From positions 1 to 58,948 of the forward strand of contig SHBR01000008.1 in NCBI GenBank assembly GCA_004212795.1: a stretch of 58,948 nucleotides of DNA, in the 5' to 3' direction. The translations under genes were made by a program, and so were the position numbers. Every line of letters starts with the position of its first letter. Position 1 is the first letter of the stretch. The stretch is from Candidatus Thioglobus sp. GTDB lineage: Bacteria; Pseudomonadota; Gammaproteobacteria; Arenicellales; UBA868. The notes below the pieces were generated by a model that was not told where the DNA came from, ran no database searches, and saw only the letters and a list, made by a program, of their open reading frames with translations. Below, piece after piece: positions 34,365-43,321 of this stretch.

Positions 34365-36178
34365 GCTGGCAGGGAAAAATTTTGCGCGTTAACCTCAATA
34401 CACACGAGATTACGCCAGAGGCGCTCAATATGGAATGGGCAAGGGATTACATTGGCGAGCGCGGATTGGGTACAAAGTATCTTTGGGAGAATATGGATCC
34501 CAAAGCAGATGCTATGGCGCCCGACAATGTCTTAATTTTCGCAACCGGCCCATTAACCGGTACCAATGCCTCGACAAGTGGACGATATGCCGTGATCACC
34601 AAGAGTCCGTTGACAGGCGCAATTGCTTGCTCGAATAGCGGTGGCAAGTTTGGCGCAGAACTTAAATATGCCGGTTTTGACTTATTGCTCGTGGAAGGTC
34701 GGTCAGAAAAGCCCGTTTATTTGCTTATTGAGGGAGATGAAATCAGTCTCGCACCCGCTGAGAAGATTTGGGGCAAGACTGTCTGGGAAACAGATGAGTG
34801 GATTAAGAAGCAGCATCACAATCCGATGCTCAAGATTGCGACGATTGGGATTGCGGGTGAAAGAGGTGCACGCTACGCATCGGTGGTGAACGATCTCCAC
34901 CGTGCGGCAGGCCGTTCGGGCGTTGGAACGGTTATGGGTTCAAAAAATCTCAAGGCCGTGGCGGTACGCGGCACGGGTGGCGTAAAAGTAAAAGATCCAA
35001 AGCGTTTCATGACCGTGACTCAAGAAATGAAAAATCTTCTGGCTGAGCACACCGGAGGATTAACCAAATACGGTACGAACGCGATGATGGACACCATGCA
35101 GGAGTTTGGTGGATTACCCACTCGAAATTTCCAAGAAGTTCAGTTTGAAGGGGCGGACAAAGTCGACGCAAAAGCGATGATGAAAACCGACGACACCGGC
35201 CACACCAATTTATTGACGAATAAAGCCTGCTTTGGATGTACGATTGCCTGCGGCCGCATTGCCCATATCCGTCAAGATCACTTTACTATTCAAAACCGGA
35301 AAGAATATTGGCACGCGTCAGGCGGTCTTGAATACGAGACCGCGTTTGCGTTCGGCCCTGTCATCGGGGTGGACGATATAGATGCCTGTACGTTCGCCGG
35401 CTATCTTATGAACGAACATGGAATTGATCCGATCTCTTTTGGGGTAACGCTCGCGGCGGCAATGGAGCTTTTCGAAATGGGTGTGATTACCACCGAGGAT
35501 ACTGATGGTGTGTCTTTGAACTTCGGTAATGCGGAAGCGCTGACAGTGATGGCTGAAAAGACAGGTAAACAAGAAGGCTTTGGGGTGATGCTTGGGTTGG
35601 GTTCGAGGCTAATGTGTGAGAAATACGGACACCCCGAATTGTCGATGACGGTCAAAGGTCAGGAGTTTGCCGGATATGATTCCCGAGCGTTACAAGGGAT
35701 GGGGCTGGGATACGCGACGGGCAACCGGGGCGCCTGCCATCTCAAGCACGATACGTTTGAGGCCGATATGGATGACCAGACGGGCGACGGTAAGGCGGAT
35801 CCGTGCAAAACGTCTCAAGACTGGACGGCAGCAGTCGATTCCAGCGGGCTTTGCATGTTTACCATGGGGGCTTGGGGCGCGCCAGAATTTGCGGCCCAGT
35901 TAGACGCCGACAGCGAGGGCGATTGGACTGCCGAGCGTTTAATGAAATCTGGGGAACGTATTTGGAATCTAGAGCGACTGTTCAATCTTGCCGCCGGCCT
36001 GACGAAAGCAGATGACACGTTGCCTGAGCGCTTACTCAAGGATCCGGCGCCCAGTGGCACGGCCAAAGGAAAGGTCAATGAGCTCGATAAAATGTTGCCG
36101 GAGTACTATGACCTTCGCGGTTGGTCTGAAGAAGGTGTGCCGACCGATGACACGCTGGGTCGACTTGGTCTCGGTTAA
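34361..36178 (+). CDS. AOR-family tungsten/molybdenum aldehyde oxidoreductase (second paralogue)
   Basis: A 605-residue AOR-family catalytic subunit, with all three domains (AOR_N, middle, C-terminal) of the usual size. The N-terminal pterin motifs are FATGPLTGTNASTSGRYAV and SPLTGAIACSNSGGKFG. The 4Fe-4S ligands C290, C293, C297 and C498 have nearly the same numbering and spacing as C288, C291, C295 and C494 of Pyrococcus AOR. RAAGRSGVGTVMGSKNLKAV is the conserved loop. It is coupled to the polyferredoxin gene upstream, and a MoaD-like gene follows 5 bases after its stop. It probably oxidises aldehydes to acids reversibly; the exact substrate and whether W or Mo is used cannot be read from sequence. 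Confidence 0.94.
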   Translation: MSWQGKILRVNLNTHEITPEALNMEWARDYIGERGLGTKYLWENMDPKADAMAPDNVLIFATGPLTGTNASTSGRYAVITKSPLTGAIACSNSGGKFGAELKYAGFDLLLVEGRSEKPVYLLIEGDEISLAPAEKIWGKTVWETDEWIKKQHHNPMLKIATIGIAGERGARYASVVNDLHRAAGRSGVGTVMGSKNLKAVAVRGTGGVKVKDPKRFMTVTQEMKNLLAEHTGGLTKYGTNAMMDTMQEFGGLPTRNFQEVQFEGADKVDAKAMMKTDDTGHTNLLTNKACFGCTIACGRIAHIRQDHFTIQNRKEYWHASGGLEYETAFAFGPVIGVDDIDACTFAGYLMNEHGIDPISFGVTLAAAMELFEMGVITTEDTDGVSLNFGNAEALTVMAEKTGKQEGFGVMLGLGSRLMCEKYGHPELSMTVKGQEFAGYDSRALQGMGLGYATGNRGACHLKHDTFEADMDDQTGDGKADPCKTSQDWTAAVDSSGLCMFTMGAWGAPEFAAQLDADSEGDWTAERLMKSGERIWNLERLFNLAAGLTKADDTLPERLLKDPAPSGTAKGKVNELDKMLPEYYDLRGWSEEGVPTDDTLGRLGLG

Positions 36179-36183
36179 TCGCC

Positions 36184-36417
36184 GTGCGAATTGGGATAAG
36201 AGTAACGGGCCACTTGATTGATTTTTGCTCGGTTGATGCGCTCGACGTGCCTGAGGGCGCCAGTATTGCTGATGCAATCGATTTACTCGGTATCCCAATT
36301 GAACAGGTGGGGTTGGTGTCTATTGATGGTCAGGCGGTGTCGAGAGCAAAAAGGAGCGACACAAGGCTGTCGGAGGGTAACGAGATGGTAGTGATGGCAC
36401 CGCTGACGGGCGGCTGA
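36184..36417 (+). CDS. MoaD/ThiS-family sulfur-carrier protein linked to AOR
   Basis: A 77-residue beta-grasp protein ending in the diagnostic di-glycine (MAPLTGG), which is adenylated and thiocarboxylated to deliver sulfur for molybdopterin or thiamine-type synthesis. The start is a GTG 5 bases after the AOR stop. Dedicated MoaD copies next to AOR genes are common and are thought to supply the pyranopterin dithiolene of tungsten enzymes. The remaining cofactor genes (moaA, moaC, moaE, moeA) and a tungstate transporter are not in the window. Confidence 0.9.
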   Translation: MRIGIRVTGHLIDFCSVDALDVPEGASIADAIDLLGIPIEQVGLVSIDGQAVSRAKRSDTRLSEGNEMVVMAPLTGG

Positions 36418-36482
36418 CTTGCTTCCGACCTGACTTCAGTTGTTGTTTTTTTAGGGATGACTTTTATTTTGGATAGAAGCAT

Positions 36483-37094
36483 CTAGGATAAGGGGCAATC
36501 GATACTCGGATTACTCTCGTACCAGAATCGACCTCCTAGATTTCCTCGCCACGCCCAGATTGCTAAAAGCGGTTCATCCGCGGTATTCATCTCATGAATA
36601 GCTGCCGAGGCGTGATGGATGAGGTCGCCCGGCCCGGCTTGAAAATGTTGATCGTCCACGCGCCATGTTGCGGTTCCGCTGAGAATGAAATAAAACTCTT
36701 CGGCGTCATGAGCATGACCGGGGTACGCAACATGGTCTTGCTGAAGTAGAAGGCCTACGCGAATAGGCTCAGGACCACATGTTCCGTGCTCATCGACTAG
36801 GATCGAATAAGCATAGCCCCCGGAAAAGAATTCAGGAACTCCGCGACTCGCCTCTGACCAGGGTGATTGTTGGGCTGCGTTTGAGCCTGCCACTCGAAGT
36901 GATAGATTCGGCGGAATGCCCGAGATCGCTGTGTCAAGAGACTTTCGACTTGTCAGGGTCTCATTTGACGGGTTGGGAAGGCGAGTTCGTGGCACCTCGT
37001 CGATTTGTTTCGAGAGCGAGATGAAGGGGTCTTGGTGAGATTCGCGACATACCGTCGCTAGATCGCTGAGCAAGTCGGGCAAGTAGGACTTCAT
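36483..37094 (-). CDS. dddQ: Cupin-type dimethylsulfoniopropionate (DMSP) lyase, DddQ-like
   Basis: A 203-residue protein with a helical N-terminal half and a C-terminal cupin barrel. Reading from the ATG at 37094, the candidate active-site residues are Y124, H127, H129, E133, Y135 and H167 (AYPGHAHDAEEFYF, then AAIHEMN). These sit at a constant offset of four from Y120, H123, H125, E129, Y131 and H163, which I recall as the metal and catalytic residues of DddQ from Ruegeria. The length is also that of DddQ. The enzyme would cleave DMSP into dimethyl sulfide and acrylate. A TTG start 6 bases upstream is possible. It is convergent to the MoaD gene and divergent from a fused ABC ATPase. No acrylate-utilisation genes are adjacent. 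Confidence 0.75.
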   Translation of the reverse strand: MKSYLPDLLSDLATVCRESHQDPFISLSKQIDEVPRTRLPNPSNETLTSRKSLDTAISGIPPNLSLRVAGSNAAQQSPWSEASRGVPEFFSGGYAYSILVDEHGTCGPEPIRVGLLLQQDHVAYPGHAHDAEEFYFILSGTATWRVDDQHFQAGPGDLIHHASAAIHEMNTADEPLLAIWAWRGNLGGRFWYESNPSIDCPLS

Positions 37095-37217
37095 AATCAA
37101 TGGAGGTTTCTGGATCGATATAAATGATGTAATCTTATATCTAATAAAGTAATTTTTATAAAAAACTCTTTAAATTTTAATCGTTATTAACAAAAAGACA
37201 GGAGCGACTATTTAACC

Positions 37218-38858
37218 ATGAGTGAAATTTTGCTCAGTATGAAGGACCTGGTGATAGAGGCCGAAGTTGACGGTGTCTGGACGCCAATTGTTAAAAGTCT
37301 GAGCATGAGCCTGCTCAAGGGCGAGATTATAGGGTTGATTGGCGAGTCCGGGGCTGGAAAATCCACATTTGGCCTGGCCGCGATGGGTTACACCAAGCCA
37401 GGATGTCGAATCGTTTCAGGCTCAATTTCTCTCGAAGGAGAGGAATTAGTCGGCGCGCGGACTTCGCGTCTTCGACAAATTAGGGGCGATACTGTCGCCT
37501 ATGTTGCGCAGAGTGCCGCGGCTTCCTTTAATCCGGCTCACCGCTTGATTCATCAATTCTCAGAAGCCCCGGTTCAACATGGAAAGATGCGGCAGGAGGA
37601 GGCCGAACGTCGTGGGGTTGATCTTTATGGGCAACTGGATCTGCCTGAGCCAGAGAAAATTGGACGCCGATTTCCTCATCAGGTCTCTGGTGGTCAGTTA
37701 CAACGGGCGATGACAGCAATGGCAATGGGATGCGATCCGCGGCTGATCATCTTTGATGAGCCCACTACGGCGCTCGATGTCACGACCCAAATTGAAGTCC
37801 TGTCAACAATCAAGGAAGCTGTTAGGGCAAGAGGCGTATCGGCCATCTATATTACCCATGATCTTGCGGTTGTCGCGCAGGTTGCAGATCGAATCATGGT
37901 TTTGCGACATGGTGAGTTAGTAGAGGAAGGGGATGCGCGTACGTTGCTCGATAGCCCTCAAGAGGAGTACACCCGAAAACTACTTGCAGTGAGATCGCTT
38001 CGGGAAGATAAAAAACAAGCAACTGAAAATTCCCATGTGCTTGAGATTAAAAATATTTTTGCCCGTTATCCACGAACAGACCAAGATGTGCTGATCGATA
38101 TTAGCCTGGAAATCCCGAAAGGTAAGACGGTTGCGGTGGTAGGTGAGTCGGGAAGCGGGAAAAGCACGTTGGCGAGAGTAATTACTGGTCTGTTGCCGCC
38201 TCAATCCGGCACCATAAAATTCGAAGACCAAGAGTTACCGAAGATGTTAGCCGGTCGAGACAAAGAACAGCTTCGCGCGATTCAGATGATTTATCAGATG
38301 CCAGATGTTGCGCTGAATCCGCGTCAAAAAATATCAGAGATAATTGGCCGGCCGTTAGAGTTTTATCTTGGGTTGAAAGGAGTATCAAAGAGGGCTCGTG
38401 TCGGGGAGTTGCTTGAGCAGATTGAATTGCCAGCGGACTTCGGCGATCGCCTGCCGGGCCAGTTATCGGGTGGTGAGAAACAACGGGTCTGTATTGCACG
38501 CGCGCTCGCCGCAAACCCTGAATTGATCATCTGTGATGAAGTGACTTCGGCGCTTGACCAACTCGTTGCTGAGGGCATTCTTGAGCTATTGCAGAATCTT
38601 CAGAATAATCTAAACGTCTCTTATCTATTTATTACCCATGACTTAGCAACAGTGAAAGCGATCGCGGATAACATCGTTGTTATGTATCAGGGGAAGATCG
38701 TTGAACAAGGTAAAAAGGAAGATATCCTCCAACCGCCTCACAAAGACTATACCGAGCTATTGCTGTCTTCAGTGCCGGAAATGGATCCCGACTGGTTAGA
38801 TGAATTAATCCAGAAAAGAAAACGGGGCGAGCTACCCACCATCGAATCTATTAATTGA
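37218..38858 (+). CDS. Orphan fused ABC ATPase, oligopeptide/nickel importer type
   Basis: A 546-residue protein with two full ATP-binding domains. The first has Walker A GESGAGKS near residue 42, the signature VSGGQLQR and Walker B LIIFDEP. The second has GESGSGKS near 310, LSGGEKQR and LIICDEV, in which Walker B is followed by V instead of the usual P. It belongs to the DppD-DppF fused type and should energise a peptide-like importer, but no permease or receptor gene is adjacent. It stands alone after an AT-rich 117-base gap, so its partners must be encoded elsewhere or it serves as a second ATPase for the 12191-18205 transporter. AGGAG lies about 13 bases before the ATG, a long spacing. 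Confidence 0.88.
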   Translation: MSEILLSMKDLVIEAEVDGVWTPIVKSLSMSLLKGEIIGLIGESGAGKSTFGLAAMGYTKPGCRIVSGSISLEGEELVGARTSRLRQIRGDTVAYVAQSAAASFNPAHRLIHQFSEAPVQHGKMRQEEAERRGVDLYGQLDLPEPEKIGRRFPHQVSGGQLQRAMTAMAMGCDPRLIIFDEPTTALDVTTQIEVLSTIKEAVRARGVSAIYITHDLAVVAQVADRIMVLRHGELVEEGDARTLLDSPQEEYTRKLLAVRSLREDKKQATENSHVLEIKNIFARYPRTDQDVLIDISLEIPKGKTVAVVGESGSGKSTLARVITGLLPPQSGTIKFEDQELPKMLAGRDKEQLRAIQMIYQMPDVALNPRQKISEIIGRPLEFYLGLKGVSKRARVGELLEQIELPADFGDRLPGQLSGGEKQRVCIARALAANPELIICDEVTSALDQLVAEGILELLQNLQNNLNVSYLFITHDLATVKAIADNIVVMYQGKIVEQGKKEDILQPPHKDYTELLLSSVPEMDPDWLDELIQKRKRGELPTIESIN

Positions 38859-38880
38859 AATTAGGTTGGTTCGCGTTGCA

Positions 38881-39321
38881 TTAGGCGCTTTTTCCATAGG
38901 ACGTCTCGATTGCAGCGACTTGACGCTTCACTCTCTGAACCATGGCATAGACACCGACATGGCGAGAGGGGCTTAGATGCTCGAATAGACCCAGTTTTTC
39001 AAATTCGTTGTCTGCATCAAAATCGGCGATATCGCTCGCTGATTTGTCGTTAAACATGGCCATTAAAATCGCAACGACGCCTTTAACCGTTGAAGTGTCA
39101 CAGTCGCCCCGAAAAGAATATTTACTATCCTCTCCACGGAGTGCGCGGATATACACGGTACTCATGCATTCAGGCACCAGATAGACCTCGAGTCTTTCAT
39201 CGTCAGGATAGGGCGGGAGTTTTTCGCCGAGCTCGGTAATAAAGTGATAGCGAGTATCCCAGTCTTGTAAAAACTCAAATGCCTCAAGAACTCTAGGGTA
39301 ATCGATCGGGAATGTTTCCAT
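38881..39321 (-). CDS. sufE: SufE-family sulfur acceptor protein
   Basis: This protein takes persulfide sulfur from a SufS-type cysteine desulfurase and passes it to the SufBCD scaffold for Fe-S cluster assembly. With the ATG at 39321 it has 146 residues, and the acceptor cysteine is C52 in LVPECMSTVYI, matching C51 of E. coli SufE. A longer frame upstream (to 39414) adds 31 residues with no family resemblance. sufS and sufBCD are not in the window. The neighbourhood is rich in Fe-S enzymes (polyferredoxin, two AORs), though the gene is on the opposite strand and has its own start. Confidence 0.88.
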   Translation of the reverse strand: METFPIDYPRVLEAFEFLQDWDTRYHFITELGEKLPPYPDDERLEVYLVPECMSTVYIRALRGEDSKYSFRGDCDTSTVKGVVAILMAMFNDKSASDIADFDADNEFEKLGLFEHLSPSRHVGVYAMVQRVKRQVAAIETSYGKSA

Positions 39322-39430
39322 TAAAATTACAATGTCAGATATATTCTGATGATTATATCTTTGAAAGATCAAGGCGATGCAGTTACTTGATTTCCCCTTA
39401 ACTAAGTACTGCAATATGGAGTTAAATTAA

Positions 39431-40678
39431 ATGCCCTCAATGGATTTCCGTCTCTCGGCAACGTCATGGCAGACGCCCCTCGTTGTTTTGGTAGGAGGAT
39501 GCCTGATTTCCCTTATCGGGTTCGGAGCCCGGTCAAGCTATGGGCTCTATATGGGGCCAATTACCGAACAGATGGGTTGGTCTCGGGAGACTTTCGCTTT
39601 TGCGATGGCGTTGCAGAATCTTTTCTGGGGCTTGTGTTTACCGCTATCAGGAATGCTTGCTGACCGATTCGGTCCAGTCGTCGTAATTGGTCTTGGAGCG
39701 ATCGTGTATGCGCTCGGCACCTTTGGGGTCACAATGGCCGATAGCGCTGGCGCACTGCATTTAGCCGGCGGGGTTTTGGTCGGTACCGGGGTGGCTTTCA
39801 CTGCATTTTCTCTGGCAACGGCAGCAATGGTTCGCGTGGTCGGGATAGAGCGCCGTTCATTGGTTTTTGGTCTTGGGACAGCTGCCGGGTCAGTGGGTCA
39901 GGTGCTCTATTCACCCATCACGCAAGCGGTGATTGAAAGCTACGGTTGGAGTTTCTCACTTGCACTCTCCGCATTAACAGTTTGTGCCATCTTGCCACTC
40001 GCCTTTTTGTTGCCGAGTGATCCGAGGGTTCGAGAGGAAAATGTTGTGCATTCAAGCAGTTTTGGAGCTATCAAGGAGGCGTTTGGACATCGTGGATTTT
40101 TGCTTTTGACTGCAGGGTTTTTTGTTTGTGGTTTCCATGTGGCCTTCATTACCGTTCATTTGCCAATCTATGTAACCGATCTTTCACTGGCCCCAATGGT
40201 AGGCGCAATCGCGATTTCTTTGATTGGAATATTTAATATTCTGGGGTCAGTCCTATCAGGAATCTATGGTCAACGTTTTAGCAAGAAAATCGGACTCAGT
40301 GGTATTTATGGATTAAGGGCGCTGGTGCTTTTTATTTTTCTGCTCATTCCAAAAACAGCCCTGGTGATCTATATCTTCGCAGGCACGATGGGACTTCTCT
40401 GGCTTTCGACCGTCCCGTTAACGGCCGGAATTGTTGCACAAGTTTTTGGGATTCGTTACATGGCGACTCTTTTTGGATTTGTGTTTTTAAGTCACCAGCT
40501 TGGCAGTTTTATCGGAGTATGGCTCGGAGGCTATTTGCATGATTTGACAGGCTCGTATGATCTTATGTGGCAGATGGGCGTGGTGATGGGTCTATTAGCC
40601 GCTATTGTCCACCTGCCAATTGATGAGGCCCCTGTTGCACGGTTGCGGAAGGGTCAATGGGCTGATGATTCGGTTTAA
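39431..40678 (+). CDS. MFS transporter (OFA/monocarboxylate-like)
   Basis: A 415-residue inner-membrane carrier with about twelve predicted helices. The N-terminal half carries the RSSYGLYMGPITEQMGWSRE segment (positions 28-47 in the protein) and the loop 2-3 signature GMLADRFGPVVVIGLG near 77, both typical of monocarboxylate and oxalate/formate antiporter-like proteins. The central loop lies around residues 200-215. The substrate is unknown, and small carboxylates are the family norm. GGAG lies about 10 bases before the ATG. It diverges from sufE, and the HNH gene follows after 64 bases. Confidence 0.88.
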   Translation: MPSMDFRLSATSWQTPLVVLVGGCLISLIGFGARSSYGLYMGPITEQMGWSRETFAFAMALQNLFWGLCLPLSGMLADRFGPVVVIGLGAIVYALGTFGVTMADSAGALHLAGGVLVGTGVAFTAFSLATAAMVRVVGIERRSLVFGLGTAAGSVGQVLYSPITQAVIESYGWSFSLALSALTVCAILPLAFLLPSDPRVREENVVHSSSFGAIKEAFGHRGFLLLTAGFFVCGFHVAFITVHLPIYVTDLSLAPMVGAIAISLIGIFNILGSVLSGIYGQRFSKKIGLSGIYGLRALVLFIFLLIPKTALVIYIFAGTMGLLWLSTVPLTAGIVAQVFGIRYMATLFGFVFLSHQLGSFIGVWLGGYLHDLTGSYDLMWQMGVVMGLLAAIVHLPIDEAPVARLRKGQWADDSV

Positions 40679-40742
40679 CGCTAGCTATTGATTCATCTGA
40701 TTTTTTAAAGCACATTAAGGCTTGATATTTGATGGAGGAACG

Positions 40743-41372
40743 ATGATCGATCTAAGCCTGAGAGTGTTAAGAACCGATATAGGCGGTATGCCACTCGAGT
40801 GGATTGGTTTTGAGGAAGCCGTAAAGTTGAATTGCCTTGGACAGGTGCTTTATCCAATGGGTACGACCCTGTATACGGTCAATGGCGGTATTAATGCTCT
40901 CTCAGGTCATCAGAGCCGTATCGAAGTTCACTCTATTATTTGTACGGCGGGGCGGTCACGCTCGCACCTCAAACGGCTTCCCAATTATGCGCCGCCGTTG
41001 AATAATGCCACTTTATTTCGACGTGACGGTAATCTGTGTCTCTATTGTGGGCAGCCTTTTAAACCTGAGAGCCTGTCGCGAGATCACGTCGCGCCGTTGA
41101 GTCGAGGTGGTCGGGATATATGGCAAAACGTGGTCACGTCCTGCAAGCGTTGTAACCACCACAAGGGAAATCGAATGCCCGAGGAAGCGGGGATGGAATT
41201 AGTCGCAGTACCTTTTGTGCCGACTCATGCTGAGTATATATTTCTGTCCGGTCGAACGATTCTCGCTGATCAAATGGAGTTCTTGCTCGCTCATTTTCCC
41301 CGCAACAGCCCGCTCCATCAGCGCCTTGACGGGTGTGTGACTGAAAAAATCGCTAGGTCAAACCAAGCCTAG
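40743..41372 (+). CDS. HNH endonuclease family protein
   Basis: A 209-residue protein with an HNH domain in its centre. Zinc-binding CxxC pairs (LCLYCGQ and SCKRCN) bracket the SRDHVAPLSRGG motif that holds the catalytic His, and N-H-H-K-G-N-R closes the domain. I start at the ATG at 40743, which has GGAGG at 40734-40738. Proteins of this size with SRDHVxPxSRGG are widespread housekeeping-like HNH proteins, often single genes; nothing suggests an intron or homing element. The cellular role is unknown. It is convergent to aapP, whose stop is 10 bases away. Confidence 0.87.
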   Translation: MIDLSLRVLRTDIGGMPLEWIGFEEAVKLNCLGQVLYPMGTTLYTVNGGINALSGHQSRIEVHSIICTAGRSRSHLKRLPNYAPPLNNATLFRRDGNLCLYCGQPFKPESLSRDHVAPLSRGGRDIWQNVVTSCKRCNHHKGNRMPEEAGMELVAVPFVPTHAEYIFLSGRTILADQMEFLLAHFPRNSPLHQRLDGCVTEKIARSNQA

Positions 41373-41382
41373 TCACATCAAT

Positions 41383-42153
41383 TTAGTGGTGTAGGATTTG
41401 ACTGAGAAATAGCTTTGTCCTGTCGTGCTGGGGATTCTCGAAAAATTCTTTAGGTGGCTGCTCTTCGATAATTTCGCCACCGTCCATAAAAATCACGCGG
41501 TGAGCAACCGCAGTTGCGAAACCCATCTCATGGGTGACCACGAGCATCGTCATGCCGCTTTCGGCCAGCTCGATCATGACATCCAACACTTCTTTAATCA
41601 TCTCAGGATCGAGAGCAGAAGTCGGCTCATCAAACAGCATGATACGCGGATTCATGCAAAGCGATCGTGCGATTGCGACCCGCTGCTGCTGGCCGCCGGA
41701 AAGTTGACCTGGGTATTTACTTACCTGCTCGGGAATTTTGACTCGTTCGAGATAACTCATTGCCTGCTCTTCGGCTTCGGCGCGCGGTAATTTTCGGACC
41801 CAGACAGGTGCGAGCATCACATTCTCCAGAACGGTGAGATGTGGAAAGAGGTTGAATTGTTGAAACACCATTCCGACTTCAGAACGAATGGTATCGATGT
41901 TTTTCAGGTCTTCTGTCAGTTCGGTGCCTTCGACAACAATATCGCCCTGTTGATGTTCTTCGAGGTGATTAATGCAGCGAATTAGTGTCGACTTGCCCGA
42001 GCCGGATGGTCCGCAGATCACAATACGTTCGCCGCGACTGACTTCGAGATTAATATTTTTGAGAACATGAAAATCGCCAAACCACTTATGCATCCCGCAG
42101 ATTGAGATGATTGAGTCTTCGCTTTTTGAAGCGTTTTTTGAGTCCTGATTCAT
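41383..42153 (-). CDS. aapP: General L-amino acid ABC transporter, ATP-binding protein
   Basis: The ATPase of a polar amino acid importer, 256 residues. Walker A is GPSGSGKST, the signature is LSGGQQQR and Walker B is [12 protein letters not shown], followed by the H-loop VTHEMGF. It resembles GlnQ, BztD and AapP, and the last gene of an aapJQMP-ordered operon is the right place for AapP. The gene starts 25 bases after the aapM stop. The transporter accepts a broad range of L-amino acids in Rhizobium and Rhodobacter; the breadth here is inferred. Confidence 0.93.
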   Translation of the reverse strand: MNQDSKNASKSEDSIISICGMHKWFGDFHVLKNINLEVSRGERIVICGPSGSGKSTLIRCINHLEEHQQGDIVVEGTELTEDLKNIDTIRSEVGMVFQQFNLFPHLTVLENVMLAPVWVRKLPRAEAEEQAMSYLERVKIPEQVSKYPGQLSGGQQQRVAIARSLCMNPRIMLFDEPTSALDPEMIKEVLDVMIELAESGMTMLVVTHEMGFATAVAHRVIFMDGGEIIEEQPPKEFFENPQHDRTKLFLSQILHH

Positions 42154-42178
42154 ATTAATGATCCGTTGTCATGGTCTC

Positions 42179-43312
42179 TTAGGATTGATGGCCGGTTTCG
42201 AGTTTCTTTTCTAGGCTCAACGAGTAGCGCGACATCGCGAAGCAACTCACAAAGAAAAATAGAGAGATAAAGATGTAAAGCTCCGGGGCGAGTCCCAGCC
42301 AATCTGGGTCATTCAAACGAGCCCTGCCGAGTCCCAATATATCCATCATTCCAATAATGAGGACAAGGACCGAGTCCTTGTAGGAGCCGATAAAGGTATT
42401 CACGATCCCCGGGATTGAAATCTTCAAAGCCTGCGGCAAAATGATGAGACGATGGGATTGCCAGTAAGTCAGACCGAGGGCGTCCGCTGCCTCATACTGT
42501 CCTGATGCCAAGCCTTGAAGTCCGCCACGGACCACTTCTGCGATATAGGCGGCTGCGAACAGCGTCACCATAATTAAGACCCGTATCAAAAGATCAAAGG
42601 AAGATCCTGGCGGCAAAAAATAGGTCAACATTGTTGATGCAACAAAAAGGAGTGTAATGAGTGGCACTCCGCGAATAAACTCGATGAATATTACACAGAT
42701 CGCTCGCAGCACGGGTAAGCGTGAACGACGACCAAGCGCGAGCGCGATTCCTAACGGAAGAGAAAAAGAAATGCCAGTGACGGCGACAACCAGCGTCAGG
42801 AGTATGCCGCCAAGCTTGCTTGTCGCGACAGGCTCAAGACCAAACCCGCCGAACAGAAGCCAGGCCGCAAGAAAGGGGAAGACAGCCGCAAACATTAACC
42901 AGTACTTTTTGCCGGGAATATTTTCCCGTAACGCGCCGAAGACCGCTGCCCCAAAAAGGAAAAATGTAATGTTGACCCGCCACCGTTCCGGCTCCGGGTA
43001 CCAGCCGTAAAGAAATAACTCCAGACTCCCTCGAATAAAGGCCCAACATGCACCGTCTCGTGGCGCGTCCATCATCGCCCAGCATTCCTTTCGGTCAACG
43101 GCGGACCAGACTGCGCCGGTAAACAGCCAATGGAACGACGAGGGTAAGATTTGCCATAAAAACCAGATTGAAATCAGGGTCAGCGCGGTATTAAGTGGTG
43201 ATGAAAATAGGTTTGTCTTTATCCAGCCGATTAAGCCCGTCGTAATGGCCGGTGGCGGGAGATCCGGGTGTGTACCGGGCTCATAGCTTTGTGGATTAAA
43301 ACTTTTTGTCAT
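42179..43312 (-). CDS. aapM: General L-amino acid ABC transporter, permease (AapM/BztC type)
   Basis: A 377-residue inner-membrane permease. The core His/Glu/Gln/Arg-type permease domain lies in the C-terminal 200 residues, with the EAA-like loop in LQGLASGQYEAADALGLTYWQ. An extended N-terminal region with additional helices (residues 1-165) distinguishes AapM/BztC from short GlnP-type permeases. It follows aapQ by 9 bases and precedes aapP by 25 bases on the - strand, so it is translated from the same message. It forms a heterodimeric channel with AapQ. Confidence 0.92.
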   Translation of the reverse strand: MTKSFNPQSYEPGTHPDLPPPAITTGLIGWIKTNLFSSPLNTALTLISIWFLWQILPSSFHWLFTGAVWSAVDRKECWAMMDAPRDGACWAFIRGSLELFLYGWYPEPERWRVNITFFLFGAAVFGALRENIPGKKYWLMFAAVFPFLAAWLLFGGFGLEPVATSKLGGILLTLVVAVTGISFSLPLGIALALGRRSRLPVLRAICVIFIEFIRGVPLITLLFVASTMLTYFLPPGSSFDLLIRVLIMVTLFAAAYIAEVVRGGLQGLASGQYEAADALGLTYWQSHRLIILPQALKISIPGIVNTFIGSYKDSVLVLIIGMMDILGLGRARLNDPDWLGLAPELYIFISLFFFVSCFAMSRYSLSLEKKLETGHQS

Positions 43313-43321
43313 GATATCGAC

